Notes: generated from the letters alone by a model not told the origin. A stretch of 64,000 nt of DNA from RGIG4608 sp964413365 (GCA_964413365.1 CAYPRM010000005.1:1-64000); one strand, 5' to 3'. Positions 1-7,629 are shown, numbered from the stretch's first letter. Numbers and translations are program-made.

Positions 1-366
1 GACCATGCGAGGCTCTACGATTTCGGATTTTCCTCCTATGAGGCTGTCGAGCTTGAGCGTATAAATACGGTCGTTCCCGTTATTTCGGGCGTCTCTACGG
101 AGGTTGGGGCAATATCGGAGCCTATCTCCGTGCTTCTCCCGAGGGAGAGGGGCGATATTCGGACTATTGTGGAGCTGCCGCACTTCATTTTTGCGCCGAT
201 AGGTTCGGGCGAGCAGATAGGTCAGGTCAAGTACCTGCTCGGAGACTCGGTGATCGCCACTTCTCCAATTCGGGCGAGCGGTGAGGTGTCCGAGATACGG
301 TACACATTCAATCTTTTGAAATTTATTGAGGATCTTTTTTGGGAGCTATTAAGATGGATAGGATAA
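1..366 (+). CDS. D-alanyl-D-alanine carboxypeptidase, C-terminal part (partial, 5' end outside window)
   Basis: An open frame runs from base 1 to a TAA at 364-366 and gives 121 residues. It starts with an L-Y-D-F-G-F segment like the one that closes the catalytic domain of PBP5/DacF-family enzymes. An all-beta stretch follows (PBP5 C-terminal domain), then an amphipathic, tryptophan-rich tail (F-W-E-L-L-R-W-I-G) of the kind that anchors these enzymes to the outer face of the membrane. The family trims the terminal D-Ala of peptidoglycan stem peptides. The catalytic SxxK part lies upstream of the window, so the assignment rests on the C-terminal domain only. The 3' end overlaps the start of the next gene by 13 bases, so the two are probably translationally coupled. 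Confidence 0.75.
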   Translation, partial: DHARLYDFGFSSYEAVELERINTVVPVISGVSTEVGAISEPISVLLPRERGDIRTIVELPHFIFAPIGSGEQIGQVKYLLGDSVIATSPIRASGEVSEIRYTFNLLKFIEDLFWELLRWIG

Positions 367-1064
367 AGCTGCAAAAATATTTTACGGACTGCGGGGTGCT
401 CTCGCGCCGTGCCGCCGAGGACGAGATCCGCGCAGGCAAGGTCAAGGTCAACGGTACCGTTGCCTCGATCGGCGACAGGATAGATCCAGAGCGTGACATA
501 GTTGAATACAAGTCCCGTCGCATCGTACCGCAGAGATCCCGTGAGCACGTTTATATCGCGCTCAACAAGCCGCGCGGCATAGTAACGAGCATGCATGACG
601 AAAAGGGGCGTCCGTGCGTCGGAGACCTCGTCTCGTGCGGTGTGCGTGTCTATCCCGTCGGCAGGCTCGATCTCAATTCGCAGGGCTTGCTCATTATGAC
701 AAATGACGGCGAGCTGACAAACAGGCTGACGCATCCTCGCCACAGCATACCGAAGATATACGAGCTCGACGTTGTTGGCTCGGTGAGTGCTGAGCAGCTT
801 GAGGTACTCAACAGTTCAATGACGCTCGACGGCTATGTCCTCCTTCCTGTAAGGACGGAGCTTCTCAGGTCGGATGAACGCTTCACCACCCTGCGTATGA
901 CGCTTTACGAGGGTAGAAATCGCCAGATACGCCGTATGTGCGAGCAGGTCGGTCTGAAGGTCGCAAGGCTGAACCGCGTCGCGATAGGTGAGGTCCTTCT
1001 CGGTGATCTTCCACTCGGCAAATGGAGATACCTTACGCCTTCTGAAATTCAAAAGTTAAAATAA
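354..1064 (+). CDS. rluB: RsuA/RluB-family rRNA pseudouridine synthase
   Basis: The 236-residue protein has an N-terminal S4 RNA-binding domain (about residues 1-60) and a pseudouridine synthase domain with the motif G-R-L-D-L-N-S-Q-G around residues 104-112; Asp106 is the expected catalytic aspartate. A second typical block, N-R-Q-I-R-R-M, follows. The family isomerises uridine in 16S (RsuA) or 23S (RluB) rRNA. In Firmicutes this single homologue is usually called RluB, but the target cannot be decided here. ATG 354 is chosen because GGGAG lies 8 bases upstream; a TTG at 339 would sit before that site. It overlaps the carboxypeptidase gene and ends at a hairpin terminator shared with prmC. 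Confidence 0.9.
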   Translation: MDRIKLQKYFTDCGVLSRRAAEDEIRAGKVKVNGTVASIGDRIDPERDIVEYKSRRIVPQRSREHVYIALNKPRGIVTSMHDEKGRPCVGDLVSCGVRVYPVGRLDLNSQGLLIMTNDGELTNRLTHPRHSIPKIYELDVVGSVSAEQLEVLNSSMTLDGYVLLPVRTELLRSDERFTTLRMTLYEGRNRQIRRMCEQVGLKVARLNRVAIGEVLLGDLPLGKWRYLTPSEIQKLK

Positions 1065-1090
1065 AAAATCGCTCCGAGGAGCGATTTTTA
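1064..1090. terminator. Bidirectional intrinsic terminator between rluB and prmC
   Basis: The inverted repeat AATCGCTC-CGAG-GAGCGATT is flanked by an A-run on the left and a T-run on the right, so it can end transcription from both converging genes. Confidence 0.85.
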
Positions 1091-1918
1091 TTTTTTATTT
1101 TTGGTAAGGAGTGCGACTCTGTCGTTATCCGAATAGTCCTTGAAAATCTTGCAATCAAAGCCCGACGATGCGGCGATATCCCTTATATCCTGCGCCTGAT
1201 CGTAGCCTATCTCAAAGAGAAAAAAGCCGTCATTTGTGAGATACTGTGAATATTCCGCGACGATCCTGCGATAAAATACAGTACCGTCCTCGCCACCGTA
1301 AAGTGCGGCGTATGGTTCTCTTTTCACCTCGGGTGAGAGTGTCTCTATGACCTCGGGGCGGATGTACGGGGGGTTTGAGATCACGGCATCAAAGGTATCA
1401 CCGAGCATCTCGCCGTCCTCGCAAAGAACATCAAGGCACACGAATCTCACGCGCGGCGAAGCTCCGTTAAGCTCGGCGTTCTGCTGTGCAAGCTCAAGCG
1501 TATCCTCAAATTTATCGACCGCCACGGCGGTAGTATCCTCCCTCTCTGCGAGAGTTGATATCGCTATACAGCCGCTACCCGTGCAGAGGTCAAGAAAATG
1601 TGCGCCGTGCGGAAGAAGGCGGATCGCATGCTCCACGACGTGCTCCGTATCGGGGCGCGGTATTAGGCATCGGTGATCCACCGCGTAGGTCTGGCGGTAG
1701 AAATCCCATTTGCCGACGATATACTGCAATGGCTCATGCTCAATGCGGCGTGCGATTGCGTCGGAGAGGCGTTTTTCGTTTCCGAGGTCTGCGTTTCTGT
1801 TTGAGAGGGCATATTGCAGAGGAATATCGGCAAGGCTTTCAACAAGTATTCTCGCCTCAGTCTCACAATCCTCGGGGGTAACTGCGCGCAGGGCGGACAC
1901 GAGCTCATTATAATTCAT
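1088..1918 (-). CDS. prmC: Peptide chain release factor N5-glutamine methyltransferase
   Basis: This 276-residue protein has an N-terminal helical domain (about 1-75) and a Rossmann methyltransferase fold with SAM motif I L-D-L-C-T-G-S-G at 109-116. The diagnostic N-P-P-Y is at 182-185, within S-N-P-P-Y-I-R-P-E. PrmC/HemK methylates the glutamine of the GGQ motif in RF1 and RF2. The length is normal for the family. In many Firmicutes prmC sits next to prfA, but here it stands alone, convergent with rluB. A GAGGA sequence lies a few bases before the ATG. Confidence 0.95.
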   Translation of the reverse strand: MNYNELVSALRAVTPEDCETEARILVESLADIPLQYALSNRNADLGNEKRLSDAIARRIEHEPLQYIVGKWDFYRQTYAVDHRCLIPRPDTEHVVEHAIRLLPHGAHFLDLCTGSGCIAISTLAEREDTTAVAVDKFEDTLELAQQNAELNGASPRVRFVCLDVLCEDGEMLGDTFDAVISNPPYIRPEVIETLSPEVKREPYAALYGGEDGTVFYRRIVAEYSQYLTNDGFFLFEIGYDQAQDIRDIAASSGFDCKIFKDYSDNDRVALLTKNKK

Positions 1919-1960
1919 ATCTTCCTCAATAAATTTTAATAATTTTTTTGCTCAAAAATA

Positions 1961-1989
1961 TTGCTTTTTTTGCGTATAAATGGTATACT
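1961..1989 (+). promoter_or_regulatory. Sigma-A promoter for the small membrane protein gene
   Basis: TTGCTT (1961-1966), a 17-base spacer and TATACT (1984-1989) lie just upstream of the gene starting at 2023. Confidence 0.7.
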
Positions 1990-2022
1990 GTAATTAGAAA
2001 ATTATTATTGGAGGTTTATTCT

Positions 2023-2250
2023 ATGGAAAAAAGAACAAACTACGGCAAGATCTTCGCCGTTACGCTGGCAGTGGTGGCAGGCTTTACTGCTATCGCTCTC
2101 GTTGTATACAAGCTTTTCGTGAAGGACCTCGCCAAGGTCTATGCACACGACGAGGACTGCGATGAGCTCTTCTCTGAGGGAGATGACAACTGCGAGTGCG
2201 AGTGCGTCCAGTGCGACGAGCCCGTAGCAGACACACCCGTCGAGGAATAA
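2023..2250 (+). CDS. Small single-pass membrane protein with acidic, cysteine-rich tail
   Basis: The product is 75 residues. A short basic N terminus (MEKRTNYGK) precedes one hydrophobic segment at about residues 10-32. The remaining 43 residues are strongly acidic and carry six cysteines in the pattern C-x14-C-E-C-E-C-x2-C after an earlier D-C-D. Start choice: GGAGG at 2010-2014 is well placed for ATG 2023. It has its own promoter and terminator, so it is monocistronic. No family is recognised. The Cys/Asp/Glu tail suggests metal binding or disulfide chemistry, but this is inference. The basic N terminus would put the tail outside the cell by the positive-inside rule. Confidence 0.75.
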   Translation: MEKRTNYGKIFAVTLAVVAGFTAIALVVYKLFVKDLAKVYAHDEDCDELFSEGDDNCECECVQCDEPVADTPVEE

Positions 2251-2261
2251 CTGCACAGCCG

Positions 2262-2300
2262 TGATCAAAGAGCCTTTCTTTCGAAGGGCTCTTTTTTCTT
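2262..2300. terminator. Intrinsic terminator between small membrane gene and dnaC
   Basis: AGAGCCTT and AAGGGCTCT form a stem, followed by a T-run on the + strand; an A-run on the other side makes it usable from both directions. Confidence 0.75.
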
Positions 2301-2314
2301 TTATTCAACTTATT

Positions 2315-3289
2315 TTAACGCTTCATAAGCTTTTGCGCACGCACATCTGTGCCAGAAAAGAACAGAACGGTATATTCGCCGAGCAGACGGCTCGCTATGC
2401 GATCGTTATACTTCTTCAAAAGGTCATCCTTCGAGAAATTGGTGCTGACGACAGTCGGCTTTTTTCTGCTGAGGCGGTCATTGAGCAATCCGTAGAGCGT
2501 CGAGACGGTGAACTGATTGATTATCTCCGTTCCGAGGTCATCTATTATAAGCAGGTCGCACTCGTAGTAGCGTTCGATAAGCTCATTAGGCTCATTGGAA
2601 TAGGTCTTGAACCTCTGCACCTCAAAGGTGGAGAAAAGGTCCGTCGCTCCCGTATAGAAAACGTCATTTCCACGCTCGATGACACGCTTTGCAACAGCAC
2701 TCGACAGATGCGTTTTGCCGAGTCCCGTGCCGCCCATCATAAGTATGCTCTGCGACTCCCTCGGGCTAAAGGTATCCGCATAGCTCTGCAAGAACTCGTA
2801 ATTTCTGCGCATCATTTCATACGCCTTAGGGCTTGACTTATAATAATCGAGCGAAAAGCTCTCAAAGGTCTGCTGTGCTATGAGCTCGCCGAAGCCGCTG
2901 TTCTCTATTCCCGCAAGGGTGAGTGCCTCACGCATGCAGGAGCACATTTTATTATCGACAAAGCCCGTATCGCTACATATCGGGCAGTCGTATTTCACGT
3001 CGGAATAGTCCTCGGGGTAGCCGTTATCACGAAGGATCTGTGCTCTCCTTGCCTGAAGGTCAAGATTTTTTCTTTTTACCTCGTCGAGCTTCTCGCGATA
3101 GCCCTCGCCCGAGAGAGAGGCGGAGAATATCTCAAGTCCCGCAAGGGATAGCTCCCTATCAATGGTCGCGACCTCGGGCAGGCGTGCGTGGAGCTCGCTC
3201 TGACGCATCTGCGCGCGCTCACGCGCTATGAGGTATTTCTGACTGTATTCGTCGTATATTCTTTTATAGATGGAATTATTGTAACCCAT
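2315..3289 (-). CDS. dnaC: DnaC/DnaI-type replicative helicase loader (AAA+ ATPase)
   Basis: This 324-residue protein has a helical N-terminal region (1-90) and a zinc-binding-like cysteine set (C102-x2-C105, C116-x-C118). An AAA+ core follows, with Walker A G-G-T-G-L-G-K-T at 186-193 and Walker B L-L-I-I-D-D-L-G. The family loads the replicative helicase onto DNA at the origin and at restart sites. It lies 8 bases downstream of a DnaD-domain gene, the usual Clostridia arrangement. IstB-type transposition helpers share the AAA+ core, but there is no transposase nearby and the N-terminal domain and context fit a primosomal loader. Confidence 0.88.
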   Translation of the reverse strand: MGYNNSIYKRIYDEYSQKYLIARERAQMRQSELHARLPEVATIDRELSLAGLEIFSASLSGEGYREKLDEVKRKNLDLQARRAQILRDNGYPEDYSDVKYDCPICSDTGFVDNKMCSCMREALTLAGIENSGFGELIAQQTFESFSLDYYKSSPKAYEMMRRNYEFLQSYADTFSPRESQSILMMGGTGLGKTHLSSAVAKRVIERGNDVFYTGATDLFSTFEVQRFKTYSNEPNELIERYYECDLLIIDDLGTEIINQFTVSTLYGLLNDRLSRKKPTVVSTNFSKDDLLKKYNDRIASRLLGEYTVLFFSGTDVRAQKLMKR

Positions 3290-3297
3290 ATCTGCTC

Positions 3298-4338
3298 CTA
3301 TTTTTTATCTGCGTAGCTTCTTTCGATAGCCGCGTTAAAGAAATCGTCGATATTGAAGCTCGAGCCCTCCTCGGTGCGCTCGCTCTCACGCTGCGCGATA
3401 GCCGCCTCGGCATCCTCAAGCGTGCGGACTCCGTTTGTATACCATCTCTCGAGTATTGCGTGGGCGTAGGGTATCGAGGGCTTGCCTGTGGCGTTTATGG
3501 TGATATCATAAGCCTTCTCGATGATATCCGTGCCGTAGCCGAAGTCGCCCGACCACTTGCTTATGCAGGTCTTCTCCTTGGAGTTGAACTTTCTTGTGCC
3601 TATGCCGAACATCGACCTGATCTTGCCCTCAAAGCTTGCTCTTGCCTCTCTTGCGCGAAGCTCATTTTCAAGCGAGGGTGCGTCGGTATATCCGTCATCA
3701 AGGCAGGAGACGGCGAGCTTTTCTATGTATCTGAGCGATTTCTGCTCATTTTTAGCAGCGAAATGCATGAGCAGGATTATATAGTCATTATCCAGCCCAA
3801 AGTAGTCCACAAGTCCCATTATGACCTTGATATCCGCGGCAGTGAAGATCTTACCGAGGATGTTCTGGCACTCGTCGATGAGTCCCACGACCTGTGAGTG
3901 CCTTGCGAGCAGTTCATTCAGCTCGGCGCTCGTATACTGCGGAAGATCGCTGACTCTTGCACGCTTGGGCGTTTCCTGACGTCCTGAGTGCTCCTTTGCG
4001 CTCTCCTGCTTTTCCTTATCTGCCTTCTCTGTCTTTTCGGTCTTTTCAGTTTTTTCTGTCTTTTTCTCGGTGCTATCCTCGATCTCTGTGGAGGTCAAAA
4101 TTCCCGTTCCGCGCCAAAATGCGATGGACGCGCTGACGTCCTCCTCCTCGCCAGACAGCACATCTGCGATGGCGGAAATGTAATTTCCCTCCCTATATTT
4201 TTCGGAGGATGCGATGAGCAGGAGCACCTTGAGGTCAAATTTTTTCGCCTTATCGACGTAAGAAAACGCCTCTGCAGGGAGAGCCGCAAGCCCCGTACCG
4301 TAATTTATAACGATCCTCGTTTTTTCCTTCTTTTTCAT
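3298..4338 (-). CDS. DnaD domain-containing primosome protein
   Basis: The product is about 346 residues. An N-terminal winged-helix-like region precedes a Glu/Lys-rich low-complexity linker (repeated T-E-K). A helical DnaB2/DnaD-type domain follows, and near its C terminus is K-A-Y-D-I-T-I-N-A-T-G-K, resembling the YxxxIxxW-type end motif of DnaD/DnaB. DnaD proteins remodel DNA and bridge DnaA and the helicase loader. The open frame extends to a TTG at 4389 inside rex, but that codon has no ribosome-binding site. The ATG at 4338 starts with MKKKEKTRI and is preferred, though its site (GGA, 10 bases away) is also weak. It is co-transcribed with rex and dnaC. Confidence 0.85.
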   Translation of the reverse strand: MKKKEKTRIVINYGTGLAALPAEAFSYVDKAKKFDLKVLLLIASSEKYREGNYISAIADVLSGEEEDVSASIAFWRGTGILTSTEIEDSTEKKTEKTEKTEKTEKADKEKQESAKEHSGRQETPKRARVSDLPQYTSAELNELLARHSQVVGLIDECQNILGKIFTAADIKVIMGLVDYFGLDNDYIILLMHFAAKNEQKSLRYIEKLAVSCLDDGYTDAPSLENELRAREARASFEGKIRSMFGIGTRKFNSKEKTCISKWSGDFGYGTDIIEKAYDITINATGKPSIPYAHAILERWYTNGVRTLEDAEAAIAQRESERTEEGSSFNIDDFFNAAIERSYADKK

Positions 4339-4360
4339 ATCCGAAATGTCCGATCTGTCT

Positions 4361-5044
4361 TTATTTTTCGTCGGTGCTTCTGTGTGCAAGGCGGTAATTC
4401 AGCGTCATAAGTGAGTCTCCGAGGTGGACGTTCTCAACGATCACGCCGCCCTCGATGGAATCAAGCTCCTGACCTGTGAAATTCCATATACCGCCGATAT
4501 CGGCGTCCGCTATTCTCTGCGCCATCTCGAGCGCATGATCCTTCGGCAGGGTGAGCACCGCCATATCAACGGTGTGCGTGGCGGCATATTTTTCGAAATC
4601 GTCCACGTGCAGGATCGGTATATCGTTTACTGTCGTGCCGACGAGCGATCTGTCAATATCGAATATCGCGACGATATCGACGCCCCTCTTCTCGAACATC
4701 TCGTTCTTCGCAAGGGCACGTCCGAGGTTTCCGCCGCCGATTATGACCGCCTGAAAGCCCGAGCCGACGCCGAGAAGCTCGCAGATCCTCGCATAGAGGT
4801 AGTTGACGTTGTAGCCGTAGCCCTGCTGTCCGAAGCCTCCGAAGCAGTTAAGGTCCTGCCTTATCTGGCTTGCGGTTATATTCATTCTGCGTGAGAGCTC
4901 GGCGGAGCTTATTCTCGACTTTCCCTCACGTATGAGTATCCTTAAGTATCTGAAATATCGCGGAAGTCGCTTTATGACCGCGTCGCTGATATTTTCCTTG
5001 AGCGTTATCGGCTCCTCGTTATTCAAATTTTCCATATCCTTCAT
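4361..5044 (-). CDS. rex: Redox-sensing transcriptional repressor Rex
   Basis: The 227-residue protein has an N-terminal winged helix (about 20-85, with R-R-M-N-I-T-A-S-Q-I-R-Q-D) and a Rossmann NAD(H)-binding domain with G-G-G-N-L-G at 103-108. Rex senses the NADH/NAD+ ratio and represses fermentation and electron-transfer genes. ATG 5044 is preceded by GAGGA at 8 bases spacing; an ATG three codons later has its site too close. The Rnf operon in this window would be a natural regulatory target, but no clear TTGTGAA-type Rex operator was seen in front of it. Confidence 0.95.
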   Translation of the reverse strand: MKDMENLNNEEPITLKENISDAVIKRLPRYFRYLRILIREGKSRISSAELSRRMNITASQIRQDLNCFGGFGQQGYGYNVNYLYARICELLGVGSGFQAVIIGGGNLGRALAKNEMFEKRGVDIVAIFDIDRSLVGTTVNDIPILHVDDFEKYAATHTVDMAVLTLPKDHALEMAQRIADADIGGIWNFTGQELDSIEGGVIVENVHLGDSLMTLNYRLAHRSTDEK

Positions 5045-5128
5045 TTTTTATGTCCTCACTTTTATTAGCATCGTTAAAATATTGGTTTTACACATCCGAG
5101 TGGGCGTAAAAGCCCTTTATTTATCGGG

Positions 5129-5173
5129 TTTTCCACAGTTTCCACAGAGTTTTCCACAGGTCACCTGTGGAAA
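5129..5173. promoter_or_regulatory. Cluster of four DnaA-box-like sequences with a perfect inverted repeat
   Basis: TTTTCCACA occurs at 5129-5137 and 5150-5158, TTTCCACA at 5139-5146, and the inverted copy TGTGGAAA at 5166-5173. Each full copy differs by one base from the DnaA box TTATCCACA. The last two form a perfect 10-bp inverted repeat (5151-5160 and 5164-5173) with a 3-base loop. The cluster lies between tsaD and rex, in the leader of the rex-dnaD-dnaC genes. The hairpin is not followed by a clean T-run on the minus strand, so a simple terminator is less likely than protein binding or attenuation. Confidence 0.5.
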
Positions 5174-5203
5174 TTGCGTATTGGCGAACGTGTGTAGCGA
5201 AAT

Positions 5204-6217
5204 TCAGTCGAGCGGTGAATACGCGCACGCATTAAGGCTCGTTGTGGCGAGATTTCCTCTCTGAAATTCATAATATCCTGCAAGTGCGATCATCGCTCCG
5301 TTATCTCCGCAGAGGGATCTGTCGGGCAGGACGAATTTCACGCCACGACGCTCGCAGAGTCTTGACACGCTTGAGCGCAGGTGGGAATTTGCCGCAACGC
5401 CGCCCGATATCGCAAGGGACTGTGCTCCGCTCTCACCAAGTGCCGCGTCGAGCTTTTCGGTAATGGCTCTGACCACCGTATCGGTATACGATGCGGCGAC
5501 GTCGGCATAGCTTATGGGAGTTCCCTTTTGCGTGCTTGAATTTATATAGTTGAGTGCGCTCGTTTTCAGTCCTGAGAAGGAGAAATCGAGGTTATCGCCA
5601 TGGAGTGCGGGGGACGGGAATTTTATCGCCTTGGGATCGCCCTCGTAGGCGAGCTTATCAAGTGCCGCGCCGCCCGGGTACGGCATTCCCATTACTCTTG
5701 CTATCTTATCAAAGGACTCGCCTGCCGCGTCGTCGCGCGTCGTACCGAGCTCCTCAAAATCCGCATAGTCGCGCACGCGGTATATTGCGGTATGTCCGCC
5801 CGAGACGACGAGTGCGAGGAAGGGTGGCTTGAGCGTTGGATCTGCAAAATACGCCGCCGCAACGTGTCCCTTCACATGATCCACAGGGACAAGGGGGATA
5901 TTATTTGCAAAGGCAAGGCTTTTCGCAAAATTGACTCCGACGAGCAACGCGCCGATGAGCCCCGGGGATGCGGTTACCGCTATTGCTCCGAGGTCGTGCA
6001 GGTCTATTTCTGCGACGTCAAGTGCCTCGTGCGTTATCCTTGAGACTGCCTCGATATGGGCGCGGCTCGCTATCTCGGGAACGACTCCGCCGTACAGACG
6101 GTGGACATCTATCTGCGAGGCGATGATATTTGAACGTATATGGGGCGTGCCGTCGACTATCTCGACCACAGATGCGGACGTTTCGTCGCACGAGCTCTCC
6201 ATTCCTAAAATGTACAT
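5204..6217 (-). CDS. tsaD: tRNA N6-threonylcarbamoyladenosine (t6A) synthase catalytic subunit
   Basis: The 337-residue protein begins MYILGMESSCDETS, typical of TsaD/Gcp/Kae1. It has the metal-binding H-V-K-G-H at 114-118 and the glycine-rich V-S-G-G-H-T region of the ASKHA fold. It transfers the threonylcarbamoyl group to A37 of ANN-decoding tRNAs, together with TsaB and TsaE, which are not in this window. It is followed upstream in the same transcript by rimI and comEB; tsaD with rimI is a common pairing. Confidence 0.96.
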   Translation of the reverse strand: MYILGMESSCDETSASVVEIVDGTPHIRSNIIASQIDVHRLYGGVVPEIASRAHIEAVSRITHEALDVAEIDLHDLGAIAVTASPGLIGALLVGVNFAKSLAFANNIPLVPVDHVKGHVAAAYFADPTLKPPFLALVVSGGHTAIYRVRDYADFEELGTTRDDAAGESFDKIARVMGMPYPGGAALDKLAYEGDPKAIKFPSPALHGDNLDFSFSGLKTSALNYINSSTQKGTPISYADVAASYTDTVVRAITEKLDAALGESGAQSLAISGGVAANSHLRSSVSRLCERRGVKFVLPDRSLCGDNGAMIALAGYYEFQRGNLATTSLNACAYSPLD

Positions 6218-6254
6218 TTTTATGATACTCCGTTAATGCTTGATTATTTTATAC

Positions 6255-6689
6255 TTATATTTCCTTCACCATGATGAGTGCGTCCTCACGCGGTGCGGAA
6301 TAAAAATTTCTTCTCTCGCCTACCGTGGCAAAGCCGAGAGAGGAATACAGCTCGATCGCCGCAGAATTGCTCCTTCTGACCTCAAGGGAGACGGTGGCTA
6401 TACCTCTTTTCTCACACTCCGAGAGTACGAGTCCCATAACATCGCGTGCAATTCCCTGCCTGCGGAACGAGATATCCGTGCCGAGGTCGATTATCTGTGC
6501 CTCGTCGAGCACGAGCATGACCGTGCAATATCCCACGGGCGCTTCATTCTCAAGGCAGACAGCGCAAAAGCCGCCCTCGCCGCAAAATATTCCGAGTGCC
6601 TCCACACTGCGAGCGTCGCCGAATATCTCGGTCTCCATTTTTGCAATGCTCTCGAGTCTATCCGACGTGGCTATCATCAGCTCTCGCAT
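6255..6689 (-). CDS. rimI: GNAT N-acetyltransferase, RimI family
   Basis: A GNAT-fold protein of about 144 residues. The acetyl-CoA pyrophosphate-loop motif appears as R-R-Q-G-I-A (Q/RxxGxG/A-type), and the family motif L-E-V-R-R-S-N-S-A-A-I-E-L-Y-S-S-L-G-F is near the C terminus. RimI acetylates the N terminus of ribosomal protein S18, and relatives acetylate other proteins. The frame extends to a TTG at 6701, but ATG 6689 follows the TGA of comEB by one base and suits coupled translation. The neighbouring tsaD supports the RimI label. Confidence 0.85.
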   Translation of the reverse strand: MRELMIATSDRLESIAKMETEIFGDARSVEALGIFCGEGGFCAVCLENEAPVGYCTVMLVLDEAQIIDLGTDISFRRQGIARDVMGLVLSECEKRGIATVSLEVRRSNSAAIELYSSLGFATVGERRNFYSAPREDALIMVKEI

Positions 6690-6690
6690 A

Positions 6691-7179
6691 TCAATAGCCA
6701 AAGCTTCCCGAGAGGGAGTCGTCGTTATCTATCCATTCGTTTACGTCGATCACGCGGAAGCTCTGCTTATCGTCACGGACGACGACGTAGGAGATGCCTG
6801 CGTTTATGACCTGACGCTTGCACATCATACAGCTCGTACAGCCTGCTATGAGGGAGTCATCCGTCGGATCGACGCACGCCATATAGAGCGTTGCACCAAG
6901 CATCTGATCACGCGGTGCGGCGATGATGGCGTTTGCCTCGGCGTGCACCGATCTGCAGAGCTCGTACCTCTCTCCGCGCGGAATACAAAGCTTCTCACGC
7001 ATACAGTACTTAAGCTCATTGCAGTTTTTTCTGCCTCGGGGCGCGCCGTTATAGCCCGTCGATATGATGACGTCATTCTTCACGATTATTGCGCCGTACT
7101 TTTTACGCATACAGGTGCTACGCTCAGCGACCGTCTGCGCGATATCGAGATAATAATTTTCCTTTGAGATCCTGTCCAT
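6691..7179 (-). CDS. Deoxycytidylate (dCMP) deaminase / ComEB-like zinc deaminase
   Basis: The 162-residue protein has the cytidine-deaminase zinc motif H-A-E-A-N-A-I (His79, catalytic Glu81) and a second cysteine cluster C-T-S-C-M-M-C at 114-120. Family enzymes convert dCMP to dUMP for thymidylate synthesis; the Firmicute homologue is annotated ComEB. It is the first gene of the run that continues into rimI and tsaD, with its own promoter at 7222-7250. The extra cysteines at 53, 59, 65 and 75 may bind a structural zinc, as in phage-type dCMP deaminases. Confidence 0.9.
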   Translation of the reverse strand: MDRISKENYYLDIAQTVAERSTCMRKKYGAIIVKNDVIISTGYNGAPRGRKNCNELKYCMREKLCIPRGERYELCRSVHAEANAIIAAPRDQMLGATLYMACVDPTDDSLIAGCTSCMMCKRQVINAGISYVVVRDDKQSFRVIDVNEWIDNDDSLSGSFGY

Positions 7180-7221
7180 ATTCTTCTCCGTTCAGGGTGT
7201 GCACATATTTATACATAGTAT

Positions 7222-7250
7222 ATTATAAAATAAACCGACGATAAAATCAA
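7222..7250 (-). promoter_or_regulatory. Sigma-A promoter for comEB-rimI-tsaD
   Basis: On the minus strand TTGATT (7250-7245), a 17-base spacer and TATAAT (7227-7222) lie about 45 bases before the comEB start. Confidence 0.75.
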
Positions 7251-7277
7251 GGGGTTTTTGAAATTTCGGCAAAAAAA

Positions 7278-7303
7278 GAAAAAAAGAGCCAAAAAGGCTC
7301 TCT
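7278..7303 (-). terminator. Intrinsic terminator of the small membrane protein gene at 7315
   Basis: On the minus strand AGAGCC-TTTTT-GGCTCT is followed by a run of T. Confidence 0.85.
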
Positions 7304-7314
7304 TTTATCTGCGA

Positions 7315-7560
7315 TCAGTTCGCAAAAACGGTAATCCTGCCACGAGTAAGCTCGCTGATGATGTCGAGCACCGCAAGAACGAAATTTCCAACACCCGTAA
7401 CGAGTCCGAGAATACCTACCACGAGGGTAACGATATTCTTGTTTTCAAGGAATCTAATTATCCTGTATATGGGAGAGATAAATGCTCCGGCGAAAAGAAG
7501 GAGAATGATCTTAGCCCAAAGAGGAAGATCCTCAAAATACTCAGTGATTTTCTTGTCCAT
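7315..7560 (-). CDS. Small hypothetical membrane protein
   Basis: The 81-residue protein starts MDKKITEYFEDLPLWAK. Two hydrophobic segments follow, at about 19-40 and 45-68, separated by R-F-L-E-N-K-N, and a short polar tail ends in R-I-T-V-F-A-N. ATG 7560 is chosen because AGGAGG lies a few bases upstream; the open frame continues further but without a site. It has a consensus promoter and its own terminator, so it is expressed alone and probably strongly. It resembles the small YqaE/Pmp3-like or process-associated membrane proteins common in gut Clostridia, but no family is claimed. Confidence 0.8.
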   Translation of the reverse strand: MDKKITEYFEDLPLWAKIILLLFAGAFISPIYRIIRFLENKNIVTLVVGILGLVTGVGNFVLAVLDIISELTRGRITVFAN

Positions 7561-7600
7561 TTTCAATACCTCCTGTATATATTTTGCTTTAACACACGTT

Positions 7601-7629
7601 ATTTTAATATATTTTATCAAAAATGTCAA
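7601..7629 (-). promoter_or_regulatory. Consensus sigma-A promoter for the small membrane protein gene
   Basis: On the minus strand TTGACA (7629-7624), 17 bases and TAAAAT (7606-7601). Confidence 0.85.

Noticed and set aside
2315..3289. IstB-like transposition helper instead of a helicase loader
   Set aside because: No transposase or inverted repeats nearby; gene sits in the dnaD operon and has the loader-type N-terminal cysteines.
6325..7167. 280-codon plus-strand frame across rimI and comEB
   Set aside because: Spans two well-supported minus-strand genes and their junction; no start signals.
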